From assembly GCA_963775335.1 (NCBI GenBank), contig CAVZIJ010000003.1:744001-808000 (forward strand): a stretch of 64,000 nucleotides of DNA. The letters are read 5' to 3'. The stretch comes from CAVQCX01 sp963775335 (GTDB lineage: Bacteria > Pseudomonadota > Gammaproteobacteria > Chromatiales > Chromatiaceae). The notes under the pieces are model-generated. The model was not told the origin of the DNA, did no database searches, and saw nothing but the letters and a program-made list of their open reading frames with translations. Below are positions 36,216 to 44,003 of this stretch, one piece after another; the stretch's first letter is position 1; the number at the start of each line of letters is the position of its first letter. The translations under genes were made by a program, and so were the position numbers.

Positions 36216-36809
36216 ATGAAGCAGAAGACCAAGAGAAATCGTGCGCCAGCCGGGTGGCAGCGCTACGAGGATTTGGCGGGGATTGAGAAGATCACGGTAG
36301 GCGAAGGCATCGATCTACTCATTCGGAACTGGCCGAAAAAAGAGAGTGAGTCGCCCACGGGCATTAGGAAGCGGCTCCGCCAAAGGGTTGTCACCGCGAT
36401 CAGGAAGGGCGATCTCCGAGCGGCTGGTAACAGTCTGGATGCTCGCATGAGCCCCGAGGCGTTCTTTGAATGGGCTGTCTGCTGGAAAGATGGCCGTGCG
36501 TCTGCGCACCAGGAGAGTCCCATGCAGGCCGCCGCCTTTAACTTCGGTGCACCCAGAATATCCCGACCAAGCGTCGAATTGCTGAGCTGTTCAATCGACA
36601 TGGTGATCTTGGAGGCGCCGCGGGACTGCGAGGAGGCCAAAGCGATGGCGACGAGGTATCAAATCAAATACCAGGAGGCCCTACAAGCGGCGAACGAACA
36701 GCGGAAGGAGATCTTCGAGCTCAAACCTGATGCTGAAGCCTACCGAAAACGGAAGACGAAGCAACGCCAAGACGGAAAGCAGTCAGGAGGGAAGAGATAC
36801 CCCTACTAG
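36216..36809 (+). CDS. Hypothetical protein of the element
   Basis: A 197-residue basic, hydrophilic protein. There is no signal peptide or membrane segment. The C-terminal third is helical and Lys/Gln-rich (YQIKYQEALQAANEQRKEIFELKPDAEAYRKRKTKQRQ), likely a coiled coil with a basic tail. The middle holds IRKRLRQRVVTAIRKGDLRAAG, which could be a nucleic-acid-binding helix. AAGGGA precedes the ATG. It is divergent from BREX and upstream of the alpA-primase-helicase genes. No family is recognised. Confidence 0.65.
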   Translation: MKQKTKRNRAPAGWQRYEDLAGIEKITVGEGIDLLIRNWPKKESESPTGIRKRLRQRVVTAIRKGDLRAAGNSLDARMSPEAFFEWAVCWKDGRASAHQESPMQAAAFNFGAPRISRPSVELLSCSIDMVILEAPRDCEEAKAMATRYQIKYQEALQAANEQRKEIFELKPDAEAYRKRKTKQRQDGKQSGGKRYPY

Positions 36810-36898
36810 GCACGCTTTCCCGGTTCCAAAGCGCGCATCTTGATCCTGGGGAAGCGCGCTGACAATCCGGAGCAGCACCAGACCTGCCAGAGAGATTC

Positions 36899-36937
36899 GA
36901 CAGAATATCGCCGAGGGTATTCGAGCCGTATTCTGTC
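36899..36937 (+). promoter_or_regulatory. Inverted repeat upstream of the alpA-like gene
   Basis: GACAGAATA (36899-36907) and TATTCTGTC (36929-36937) are perfect 9-bp arms with a 21-base spacer, ~42 bases before the alpA-like start. The region is AT-rich compared with its surroundings. It is a candidate operator for the regulator or for a host repressor. Confidence 0.5.
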
Positions 36938-36978
36938 AGTATTGTTGAAGTCCTCGTATTTCGACAGGGGACTATTCC

Positions 36979-37221
36979 ATGAGCACCAGGATTGTTCGGC
37001 TTCCCGAGGTACTGCGAGAGCGGGGCCGTTCTCGGAGCGCGCACTACTCTGACATTCAGGAAAGACTGTTCACTCTGCCCGTATCGATTGGCGCGCGGGC
37101 GGTGGGCTGGCCCGCCGATGAGGTCTCGGTGCTCAACGCCGCACGGATCGCCGGCAAGAGCGACGACCAAATCCGGGAACTGGTCGCCAAGCTCCAAGCC
37201 GCGCGAAAGCAGTTGGCGTAA
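36979..37221 (+). CDS. AlpA-family regulator/excisionase-like protein
   Basis: An 80-residue MerR/AlpA-like winged helix protein: RIVRLPEVLRERGRSRSAHYSDIQERLFTLPVSIGARAVGWPADEVSVLNAARIAG. AlpA/Vis proteins of P4-like elements control integrase expression, excision and replication genes (family knowledge). It is the first gene of a three-gene unit: the primase starts 13 bases later and the helicase follows at once. Confidence 0.85.
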   Translation: MSTRIVRLPEVLRERGRSRSAHYSDIQERLFTLPVSIGARAVGWPADEVSVLNAARIAGKSDDQIRELVAKLQAARKQLA

Positions 37222-37234
37222 GGAGCCCCTGGCC

Positions 37235-38041
37235 ATGGCTGCGACCGTTGTTCCCCGGGCAAACGAGGCCGACGCCGAGGCCATGCTCCGGTGCATCCCG
37301 GCGGACGACCGGGACCTCTGGGTGAAGATCGGCGGCATCCTCAAGGACGAGTTCGGCGACACGGGCTTCCCCATCTGGGACGATTGGAGCCAAAGCAGCG
37401 ACCGCTACCGGGCGCGCGATGCTCGGGAAGTGTGGCGCAGCCTAGGCAGGAACTCCACACGCGCCGGCATCGGCACCTTGATCTATTTGGCGCGGGAACA
37501 TGGGTGGAAACCGGGCCCACGAGTCCTGGGGACGACGCCTAAGCCCCGATCTGCTCCGAGTCCGAACGCTGACACCATTGCCTATTCAGCGCGCCTCTGG
37601 CTGGCGTCTCGGGTCGATGACTCGACGGTGGGCGACCACCCCTACGCCGTTCGGAAAGGTATCACGTGGGCAGCGGGAGCGGGCCGTGGGCTCGTCGACG
37701 GCAATATCGTCGGACGCGGCGCAGACTGCCTGATCGTCCCCATCCGCGCCGACGGCACCGGAAAAGTTCAGGGCGTCCAGTGCATCAACCCGGAGGGTCG
37801 CAAACAGACGTTCGGACAGATCAGCCGCGGCTGCCTGTTGCTCGGAAACACGCTGGACCTTGATACCGACTGGTACGTCGCCGAGGGCTGGGCGAGCGCA
37901 GTCAGTGTGGTATTCCACCACCGACTCGGCAAAGCGGTCTGCGCGTCTGCGTTCGGGAAGGGAAACATGGAAAAGACGGCAGAGTTGCTGAGCCTCCGGT
38001 TTAATCCTCGCCGAATCATCATCCTGCGCGAGGAGGACTGA
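37235..38041 (+). CDS. Primase-like protein (PriCT_2 and TOPRIM domains)
   Basis: A 268-residue protein of the satellite/plasmid primase type. The N-terminal ~75 residues match PriCT_2 (AEAMLRCIPADDRDLWVKIGGILKDEFGDTGFPIWDDWSQSSDRY). The C-terminal part is a TOPRIM fold with VAEGWASAVSV and a final IIILREED. ATG 37235 has an AAGGAG site 8 bases upstream; longer in-frame readings overlap alpA and lack family similarity. The protein ends soon after the TOPRIM core, so it is short. It lies 1 base before the helicase gene and probably works with it in element replication. Confidence 0.85.
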   Translation: MAATVVPRANEADAEAMLRCIPADDRDLWVKIGGILKDEFGDTGFPIWDDWSQSSDRYRARDAREVWRSLGRNSTRAGIGTLIYLAREHGWKPGPRVLGTTPKPRSAPSPNADTIAYSARLWLASRVDDSTVGDHPYAVRKGITWAAGAGRGLVDGNIVGRGADCLIVPIRADGTGKVQGVQCINPEGRKQTFGQISRGCLLLGNTLDLDTDWYVAEGWASAVSVVFHHRLGKAVCASAFGKGNMEKTAELLSLRFNPRRIIILREED

Positions 38042-38042
38042 G

Positions 38043-39314
38043 ATGTCGCAGATCCTGCGCGCCGACCTACCGAAGAGCGACAAGGGCAACGACCCGAACG
38101 ACCACCGGGATGACCCCACCTATCTCAACGACATCCGCTTCATAGTGCCCCCGATGACGCCGCCGCCCAGGGACTCGTTGGTCATCACCGACGACGAGTT
38201 GCAGCGGGCGGAGCTGACGCCGAAATGCATCGTCGACCACCACCTTTACGCCGACGTGGCGCAGAAGATCGCTCCCGGAGGCACCGGCAAGACCACCCTC
38301 ACACTGTGGGAAGCGGTTCATGTCGTGCTGGGGTTGGACCTCTACGGGAGCCGCGTGGTCACCCCCGGCTGGGTGTTAATCGTCACCGCCGAGGATCGGC
38401 GCGATCGATTGGTAGCGCGACTGCGACGGATCATGGACGCCATGGGACTCACTCCTGACCAGCGACGAAAAGTCCAGGGCGGCATCATCATTTGGGACGT
38501 GACCGGCGAGCAGGCCAAGTTGATACATGAGATCGATGGGAACCTCGCCCTTACGCCACTGGCCGACCGCATAATCCAGGCCTATCGCGACGATCCCCCG
38601 GTGCTGGTGGAGTTCGATCCGCTGGTCTCGTTCGGGGCCGCAGAGAACCGCGTGAACGATAACGAGCAAGCTCTGGTGCTGGCGGCCAGGCGGATCGTAA
38701 ACGGTCTCGGCTGCTGTGTCCGCTACATCCACCACACCGGAAAGCTCAACGCACGGGAAAAGAACCTGGACCAATATTCTGGGCGGGGTGGCTCGGCTCT
38801 TCCAGACGGGAGCCGGATCACCGCCGTGCTGCAGTCCTGGAGCCCAAGGGACGCGGCCGGACGCACTCCCCCGGCGACCCTCCGCTTGGCCCCCGAATCA
38901 CAAGTGACTCTCTACGCCCGCGCCAAGCTGTCGTATTGCGCGCCGAACCTGCCGCTGATCTGGATCAAGCGCGACGGTTTCGCGTTCGAATGGTTCGAGG
39001 AGCGGAGGATTTCTCATGAAGAGGCCAAAGCCACTAGGGCAGACCAACTACTGCGTTTCCTCGCCAGCGAGATCAAGCTGGGCCGCTTCCACACCAAGAC
39101 CGGTCTGCGCACGATGAACAGTGCTTTCAGCATGACTGTAAAGCACATCACCGAGGCGATCGAAGACTCGTTGGTATCTGGCCAGCTGGTGACCTACCCG
39201 CTGCCAGAGGACCAAAGGCACGGTGGCCGCAAGGACTACCTGAGCCCCCGAGATCTCGAACCAGTCGTTTCAAGCGGGTGCAAACGGGTTGCGAAAAAAC
39301 GAGCGCAGAGATGA
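38043..39314 (+). CDS. RepA-type replicative helicase (AAA/RecA fold)
   Basis: A 423-residue hexameric-helicase-like ATPase of the RSF1010 RepA/plasmid type. Walker A is APGGTGKTTLTLW (~residue 78), Walker B PVLVEFDPLVSFG (~182), followed by the arginine/sensor region RYIHHTGKLNAREKNLDQYSGRGGSALPDGSRI typical of RepA. The normal Walker A context is 'GGTGKT', intact here. The C-terminal ~120 residues form a winged-helix-like tail. The last codons overlap the first iteron-like repeat. It would unwind the element's origin together with the primase. Confidence 0.87.
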   Translation: MSQILRADLPKSDKGNDPNDHRDDPTYLNDIRFIVPPMTPPPRDSLVITDDELQRAELTPKCIVDHHLYADVAQKIAPGGTGKTTLTLWEAVHVVLGLDLYGSRVVTPGWVLIVTAEDRRDRLVARLRRIMDAMGLTPDQRRKVQGGIIIWDVTGEQAKLIHEIDGNLALTPLADRIIQAYRDDPPVLVEFDPLVSFGAAENRVNDNEQALVLAARRIVNGLGCCVRYIHHTGKLNAREKNLDQYSGRGGSALPDGSRITAVLQSWSPRDAAGRTPPATLRLAPESQVTLYARAKLSYCAPNLPLIWIKRDGFAFEWFEERRISHEEAKATRADQLLRFLASEIKLGRFHTKTGLRTMNSAFSMTVKHITEAIEDSLVSGQLVTYPLPEDQRHGGRKDYLSPRDLEPVVSSGCKRVAKKRAQR

Positions 39315-39446
39315 CCTTCGACCAGTTCGCTCTTACTACCCGTTTGCCTATAGGGAAAGAACCCCCAAACGGGTTGGTTTGGGGTTCATCCCTGCTCTCC
39401 GGAGTACCCGTTCAAGCCGGTTCAAACGGGTGCAAACGGGTTGAAC
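39269..39446. repeat. Iteron-like repeats, candidate replication origin
   Basis: A ~23-base repeat of the form TTCAAaCGGGTGCAAACGGG occurs at 39269-39291 and 39421-39443 with one mismatch. Single CAAACGGGT words lie at 39366 and, inverted (ACCCGTTTG), at 39338; ACCCGTTCAA lies at 39406. They start inside the end of the helicase gene and continue into a 520-base gap (39315-39835) that has no convincing gene. Repeats beside a primase-helicase pair suggest an origin. Confidence 0.7.
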
Positions 39447-39835
39447 GAGTTGTCTCGATGACGTGCGTTCTGTGGACCTCGGCGGGGAGTAGGCAGCGGG
39501 CACGCCTTCCGATGGAAGTCTGCGGCGGAGGCGGCTCGGCTCTGGGAGATTGCACGGCTATTGGCGGGAATGGCGATGAATCCGTCTCACGGTGCACCCC
39601 TACCAGCCGGGCGCGGGAACTCCGAGCCTTAGCTCCATCGGCATCGCCGGCTGATTGGGCAAGCCCTACCTCCGCCCCCTTATGCTCGACACCTGGTGGC
39701 CGCTGTTTCGAGCGAACAAAACGTCCAGGTCTTTACGAAGGCCGGAGCCAGCCCACAACGGCCAGTAAAGCCCGGAAAGGGCCAAGGCAAAGAGCTAAAT
39801 CTCCCAAATGATTTTGGCAATATCTGGAGGCGAAC

Positions 39836-40498
39836 ATGGGCGGCATGGGTAGCGGGCGACGCTGGCATTACGGCGCGAATGACACCACTGACGATTACCG
39901 GGCCATCGACATTCGACGCTGGCAGCGGGACGGCCTCCTGGCACCGGGCAATGCCTTCGGCTGGCAGTGGAGCCGCAGGGGCGAAGTGGTGGCATCCATC
40001 CAGGCGCGGGCTGAAGTGGGTCGCGTCATTCTGAGTTATCGCCACCGGAGCGGCGGCGGAGAGTGGAAGGACGCAAGCTACCCGGTCTATCTGGACTGGA
40101 CACCCTGCAACCTTGGCGGATCGCGCCCCTGGTTCCTCTGCCCCGCCATTGGCTGCGGCCGCCGAGTCGCCATCCTCTACGGCGGATCCATATTCGCTTG
40201 CCGGCACTGTCATGAACTGGTCTACCCGAGCCAGCGGGAGCCAGATTACGACCGCCTCGCAAGACGAGCGGACAAGACCCGTGAGCGGTTGGGACGGGAG
40301 CCGGGCATCCTCAACGGCGGCGGCCTGAAGCCCAAGGGGATGCATTGGCGCACCTTCGAGCGGCTGGAGGCCCAGCATGACGCGTTCGCAAGGCGGTCGC
40401 TGGCCTGGGTGGACCGAAGACTCTGCCTGCTGAAGCAACTGGGGGTGAAGGACCCGAGTCTTTACTCCCTGCTGGACGGGCTGCGCGGCGAACGGTGA
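39836..40498 (+). CDS. Hypothetical zinc-ribbon protein of mobile elements
   Basis: A 220-residue protein starting MGGMGSGRRWHYGANDTTDDYRAIDIRRW, with a beta-rich first half. A zinc-ribbon-like region (CPAIGCGRR ... CRHCHELVYPSQ, four Cys) at ~residues 102-130 precedes a helical C-terminus containing KPKGMHWRTFERL. I recognise this as a widespread family in plasmids, phages and integrative elements, without known function. A GGAGG site precedes the start. It is the last gene before the right end of the element. Confidence 0.85.
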   Translation: MGGMGSGRRWHYGANDTTDDYRAIDIRRWQRDGLLAPGNAFGWQWSRRGEVVASIQARAEVGRVILSYRHRSGGGEWKDASYPVYLDWTPCNLGGSRPWFLCPAIGCGRRVAILYGGSIFACRHCHELVYPSQREPDYDRLARRADKTRERLGREPGILNGGGLKPKGMHWRTFERLEAQHDAFARRSLAWVDRRLCLLKQLGVKDPSLYSLLDGLRGER

Positions 40499-40533
40499 AT
40501 CTGTTTCGCGAAATCGAGTAACCGCGGAGCCGA

Positions 40534-40554
40534 GGGGGCAACTATAGGGGCAAC
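40534..40554. repeat. GGGGCAAC arm-type repeats at the right end of the element
   Basis: Two direct copies of GGGGCAAC (40535-40542 and 40547-40554), matching the cluster at 20998-21081, lie 62-95 bases inside the right boundary. Confidence 0.65.
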
Positions 40555-40615
40555 AACGAAACCGCTGCTCCCGAAAGACTTGCCGTAACAGTTAGTTGTA
40601 TGTCGTTTTCGGTAG

Positions 40616-40629
40616 CCGCCGCCCCACCA
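40616..40629 (+). other. Candidate attR site
   Basis: CCGCCGCCCCACCA repeats the tmRNA 3' end CCGCCGCCTCCACCA except for one missing T. It lies at the expected place between the arm repeats and the old tmRNA terminator. The imperfect match lowers confidence in the exact crossover. Confidence 0.6.
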
Positions 40630-40635
40630 ATATCC

Positions 40636-40666
40636 GGCCCTGGCACCACGCCAGGGCCAATTTTTT
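40636..40666 (+). terminator. Strong terminator, probably the original ssrA terminator
   Basis: A 9-bp perfect stem GGCCCTGGC/GCCAGGGCC with loop ACCAC is followed by AATTTTTT. No gene immediately upstream on this strand needs it except the tmRNA before integration. Confidence 0.85.
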
Positions 40667-40787
40667 CCCTACGCCAGAGTCACGGATGGCCGCGTAGAAG
40701 AATATCAATCCGCTCAACGACATAGATCCTGCCTACATCGCCGGCCTGATCCTCGCTGGAGCCACCCTCACGCTCACCTACAGAAAA

Positions 40788-40813
40788 GCCCGCGGCAAAA
40801 CGAAGCCGCGGGT
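40788..40813. terminator. Bidirectional-type hairpin
   Basis: GCCCGCGGC and GCCGCGGGT pair around AAAACGAA, with AAAA before and TCTTCT after. The gap 40667-41235 otherwise shows no supported gene, only an unassigned open stretch. Confidence 0.5.
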
Positions 40814-41235
40814 CTTCTCGGATCGCCACCAGGCGATCTTTGTGCGCTCTCAGTACGGAGGGAACGCTAACGGAGTCCCAAGTCCGAATGGATGCGTGAG
40901 CATCACATCATCGCGGTACTCTTCATAAGCGAGGTTGGTGAGACATCGGGACTCATGGCAACTGATTGATATGTTTGCATTAAGAAGAAGCCGCCTCCAC
41001 CGGCCAGCGTCCCCTGCCAACCGGAGCTTTCTTTCTTGCCCCCTCCTCAAGCAAGACCATAGGCTCTTTCTGTGTGTAAGATCTCACGGATCACCGCTAC
41101 GCCACCAAGCGGCATCTCCTGCCCGACCGGAGCTGCCGTCGGTCAACGCCGGGCACTGGCGAAGGCCGGACTTTTCGCGGCGGTTATGTGAGAATCGGCC
41201 CCGCCGGGATCGCTGTGACATCCAAGGGAGGCAAG

Positions 41236-42954
41236 ATGCTGAACACGGACGAGGTGCTGAGGGTTTCGGTCCTTCCCCTGCCCAAGCGCACCAAACCCGA
41301 CAAAGGGTCTTTCGACATCTCGCCGGGCCATCTAAGGCGCTGGATCGCCGCACTTCCTTCGGATGATCTCAGCCGGGCCGCCCGCGGACTCTACGAGCTG
41401 CTCGTCGAGCTGAGCACCTTGGAGATCGACCCGACCGAGCGGTTCCGGGTCCTGGAGGATCTGCGCGATCCGGTGAGAGAGGTGTCGCAACGGCTCGCGC
41501 AGAGCTACGCGGGAGCGAACTTCCCCCTCCCTGCCCAACGATACCGCGCCGCGTCCCTGAACCGCAGGTTCCAGGACCTCATGGCCACCGGTTACAAGCA
41601 AGTAACCGAGGACGTCCTCGCGCATCGCGAGCGGGCCCATCGGCGGCTCTTCGGAACGTCGCTCCACTGTACGGCCCTGCATCGTGCCCTTCGCTACATG
41701 GGCCGGCTCCTGTTGACCTGCTATGAGATCTACGCCCCCTATCCCGAGAACAGCTGGAGGGACATCCATCACCTCTACGGGCTCTCCGTGCGACTCGATT
41801 GCCAGGGCCAGCCAATAGCCGACAGCCATTGTGCGCTCGTGCCGGAAGCCAATCTGGAGGAGGCCTACAAGCAGATCCTGCTCTTCGCCCTGGCCTCTCC
41901 CTATCGTCTGCGCCCGGGAGAAAGCGCCCAGGTCTACGCTGCCCTCGAGGTCTGGTCCGCCAGCTGCCGACTGGGGTCGCTCGGCGGGGAGGCCCGTCCG
42001 GCCCGGGGCCTCTTCTCGGTCGAGCCCGACAGCGACCACCAGCCCCGCCACCTGGATCTGCCGTCGAAACACCAGGGAGAGCCGGCCCTGATCCTCGACA
42101 CGACGACCCTCGGTGGCCTGCTGCGCCATCGTCTGCACCGGATGAAGTACGGTCAGGCCGAGGACGAGGGGGCCGCCCTTCCGGTCCCGGGGATGACGGC
42201 AGACCTCCTTCGCAGACTCATGCGCAGCTGGGGCATGCTGATCGAGCGCCGATTCAAGCGGGAACGGGGGCCATCCCACGCGGAGGTGGTACTCGGCCTG
42301 GCCGCCGTGCATCGGGTGCTCTCGAAAGCCGCCAGGCCGGGCTCGCCCGCCCCGGTCGATGTCGTCGCGACGGCGCTGCCCGACGAGGCGACGCTCGGAC
42401 AACCCGCCCCGGCGGACAGCCAGATCTGCGTGATCCGGGACGAGTCTCGGGGCGGGGCTCGCCTGCAGTGGCATGGCAGCGATCAGATCCAGGTCGCCCT
42501 AGGAAGCCTGATCGCCGTGCGCCGCGCCGACAGGCAGCGCACCCCCAGCGAGTGGAGGATCGGCACCGTCCGGTGGATGCATTACAAGCGCTCTGATCTG
42601 CTCCAGTTTGGCGTCCAGCTGCTCGCGGTCGAAGCCGAGGCTGTGACCATCCAGCCTTGCCCTGCGCGCGGCATCTGCGCCCGGCCCGTCAACGGCTTGC
42701 GGCTCTCGGCTTCCGAGGCCCTGGGGCTGTCCCCGATGCTCCTCGGCCCGGATTTCCTCGAGCACTTTGAGGGCCCGGAAGTGGTGGTGATCGGCGCCGA
42801 GGACAAGCAGAGATGCAGGCTCTCGACCCTGGTGGAGAGCACCGGGAGCTTCGCCCGGTTCGAGTACGAGGAGATCGGCGGGCGAGAGAGTCTTGCAGAC
42901 GAAGAGAGCCTGGAAGGCGACACCGATTTCACGAGGATCTGGGACGACCTCTGA
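41236..42954 (+). CDS. PilZ-like domain protein of unknown function
   Basis: A 572-residue soluble protein. Residues ~1-380 are mostly helical with no recognised domain. Around residues 395-460 there is a PilZ-like pattern (ICVIRDESRGGARLQWHGSDQIQVALGSLIAVRRADRQRTPSEWRIGTVRWMHYKRSDLLQFGVQLLA), suggesting c-di-GMP or a related ligand, although the classical RxxxR is not clear. I chose ATG 41236, which has a GGGAGG site 5 bases upstream; a GTG 48 bases earlier is possible. It stands alone just past the inserted element. Confidence 0.7.
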   Translation: MLNTDEVLRVSVLPLPKRTKPDKGSFDISPGHLRRWIAALPSDDLSRAARGLYELLVELSTLEIDPTERFRVLEDLRDPVREVSQRLAQSYAGANFPLPAQRYRAASLNRRFQDLMATGYKQVTEDVLAHRERAHRRLFGTSLHCTALHRALRYMGRLLLTCYEIYAPYPENSWRDIHHLYGLSVRLDCQGQPIADSHCALVPEANLEEAYKQILLFALASPYRLRPGESAQVYAALEVWSASCRLGSLGGEARPARGLFSVEPDSDHQPRHLDLPSKHQGEPALILDTTTLGGLLRHRLHRMKYGQAEDEGAALPVPGMTADLLRRLMRSWGMLIERRFKRERGPSHAEVVLGLAAVHRVLSKAARPGSPAPVDVVATALPDEATLGQPAPADSQICVIRDESRGGARLQWHGSDQIQVALGSLIAVRRADRQRTPSEWRIGTVRWMHYKRSDLLQFGVQLLAVEAEAVTIQPCPARGICARPVNGLRLSASEALGLSPMLLGPDFLEHFEGPEVVVIGAEDKQRCRLSTLVESTGSFARFEYEEIGGRESLADEESLEGDTDFTRIWDDL

Positions 42955-42983
42955 CTGAGCGCCCGGCAGCTCCAACGATTCGT

Positions 42984-43053
42984 GAAGGTCTCCCGAACCA
43001 GTCTCCGGGAGACCCAAAGAACTAGGAGCCGCCCGGGGCGGGCGGCTCGATCG
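42984..43053. terminator. Two strong hairpins between convergent genes
   Basis: A stem GGTCTCCCG/CGGGAGACC (42985-43014) and a second, very GC-rich stem GAGCCGCCCG/CGGGCGGCTC (43027-43049) lie between the PilZ-like gene and the convergent hsp20 genes. Neither has a long T-run; together they plausibly end both transcripts. Confidence 0.6.
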
Positions 43054-43074
43054 CAGCGGGTCCCCCTGCCCCGT

Positions 43075-43470
43075 TCAGTCCGTGCGCACCTCGATCTTGC
43101 GCGGCTGGTGCTCGGCGCGCTTGGCGATGCGCAGGGTGAGCACCCCGTCTTTGAGGCTCGCCTGGACGTTGTCGCCGTCGAGCTCGCGGCTCAGCGAGAA
43201 GCTGCGCTGGTAACGGGTGGAGCGCACGTCGGCATAGAGCGGCTGCATGCCTTCGGGGATCGGGATGGTGATCCGGCCCTCGATGGAAAGCGTGTCGCTG
43301 TCGACCTTCACCTCCAGCCCCTCGCGTGCCACGCCGGGCATGTCCGCTCGCACCGTGATGCCACCGCTATCCTCGTAGATGTCCACCGCGGGACGGATCG
43401 GATGCTCGATCTCATGCTGCTCCCGCACGGCCTTGCCCTGAGGGTTGGTCACGTCTTTCTGCTCGGTCAT
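43075..43470 (-). CDS. Small heat-shock protein Hsp20 (second gene)
   Basis: An ATP-independent holdase of 131 residues. The alpha-crystallin domain runs from RPAVDIYEDSGGITVRADMPGV to KDGVLTLRIAKRAEHQPRKIEV, with the conserved DGVLTLRIAK motif. ATG 43470 gives the short N-terminal arm normal for this subclass; longer readings overlap the upstream hsp20. It follows the other hsp20 by 19 bases and is likely its co-transcribed partner. Confidence 0.93.
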   Translation of the reverse strand: MTEQKDVTNPQGKAVREQHEIEHPIRPAVDIYEDSGGITVRADMPGVAREGLEVKVDSDTLSIEGRITIPIPEGMQPLYADVRSTRYQRSFSLSRELDGDNVQASLKDGVLTLRIAKRAEHQPRKIEVRTD

Positions 43471-43489
43471 CTCATCGTCCTCCGCTCGC

Positions 43490-43924
43490 TCACCGTACCT
43501 CGATCTGCCGGGGCTTGGCAGACCCGCGCCGCTCAACAGCCACGTGCAGGACGCCGTCGCGATAGGCCGCCTCCACCTTGTCGGGGTCGACATCCTCCGG
43601 CAGGGTCACAACGCGGCGGAACTCGCCCTCGAAGCGCTCGTTACGGTAATAGTTGGCCGATTCCTCCACGACGGGCTTGCGCTCGCCGGCTACGATCAGC
43701 AGGTTCTGCTGAATGGAGATATCCAGGCTCTTGGAGTCCAAGCCCGCCGCGAACAGGTAGATATCGACTCGATCGGGGGTGCTTCCGATGTTGACGGGCG
43801 GAAAGCTCCCTCTGGCCACCGCGCGGATGCCGGCCGGCCAAGGCGCGGCCCCGAACAGCTGATCCATCTCACGCTCGAGCCGCCTGAACTCATCGAGCAG
43901 GCCGCTTTCGAAACTGCCGAACAT
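43490..43924 (-). CDS. Small heat-shock protein Hsp20 (first gene)
   Basis: A 144-residue small heat-shock protein starting MFGSFESGLLDEFRRLEREMDQLFG, the usual amphipathic N-terminal arm. The alpha-crystallin domain runs from FPPVNIGSTPDRVDIYLFAAGLD to YRDGVLHVAVERR. The two tandem Hsp20s are diverged paralogues and could form mixed oligomers. A sigma-32-like promoter lies 52-79 bases upstream. Confidence 0.94.
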   Translation of the reverse strand: MFGSFESGLLDEFRRLEREMDQLFGAAPWPAGIRAVARGSFPPVNIGSTPDRVDIYLFAAGLDSKSLDISIQQNLLIVAGERKPVVEESANYYRNERFEGEFRRVVTLPEDVDPDKVEAAYRDGVLHVAVERRGSAKPRQIEVR

Positions 43925-43975
43925 GTCAGGTCCTCCTCTGCACGTTGATTCACACGACAAGCACTACCACTGGCA

Positions 43976-44003
43976 ATCTAGGGGCTCTCTGTGCCTTTTC
44001 AAC
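43976..44003 (-). promoter_or_regulatory. Sigma-32-type promoter of the hsp20 pair
   Basis: On the minus strand GTTGAAA (43997-44003) is followed after 12 bases by CCCCTAGAT (43976-43984), resembling the RpoH consensus CTTGAAA...CCCCATNT. It lies about 52 bases upstream of the first hsp20 ATG. The remaining gap to 44562 holds no supported gene. Confidence 0.7.

Larger units (their letters stand above)
20919..40629. mobile_element. Integrated satellite-like element carrying a BREX system, inserted at ssrA
   Basis: The left boundary is the tmRNA 3' end (CCGCCGCCTCCACCA, 20904-20918). The right boundary is the near copy CCGCCGCCCCACCA at 40616-40629 (one base shorter). Just outside the right copy is a strong terminator that would suit tmRNA. 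GGGGCAAC-type repeats occur inside both ends. Contents: integrase, BREX operon, RHH regulator, AlpA-like protein, primase, RepA helicase, iteron-like repeats and hypothetical genes. No capsid or conjugation genes are present, so it resembles a P4-type satellite or an integrative element that depends on a helper (inference). Confidence 0.82.

Noticed and set aside
36899..36937. LexA box before the alpA-like gene
   Set aside because: The CTGT-like words are too far apart (21-base spacer) for a LexA operator; recorded only as an unassigned inverted repeat.
39278..39811. 177-residue reading frame after the RepA-type helicase
   Set aside because: It overlaps the helicase end and the iteron-like repeats, lacks a ribosome site and has a low-complexity, Arg/Ser/Gly-rich product.
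40685..40920. Open stretch downstream of the right end of the element
   Set aside because: No start codon with a ribosome site and a hairpin in the middle; no family recognised.
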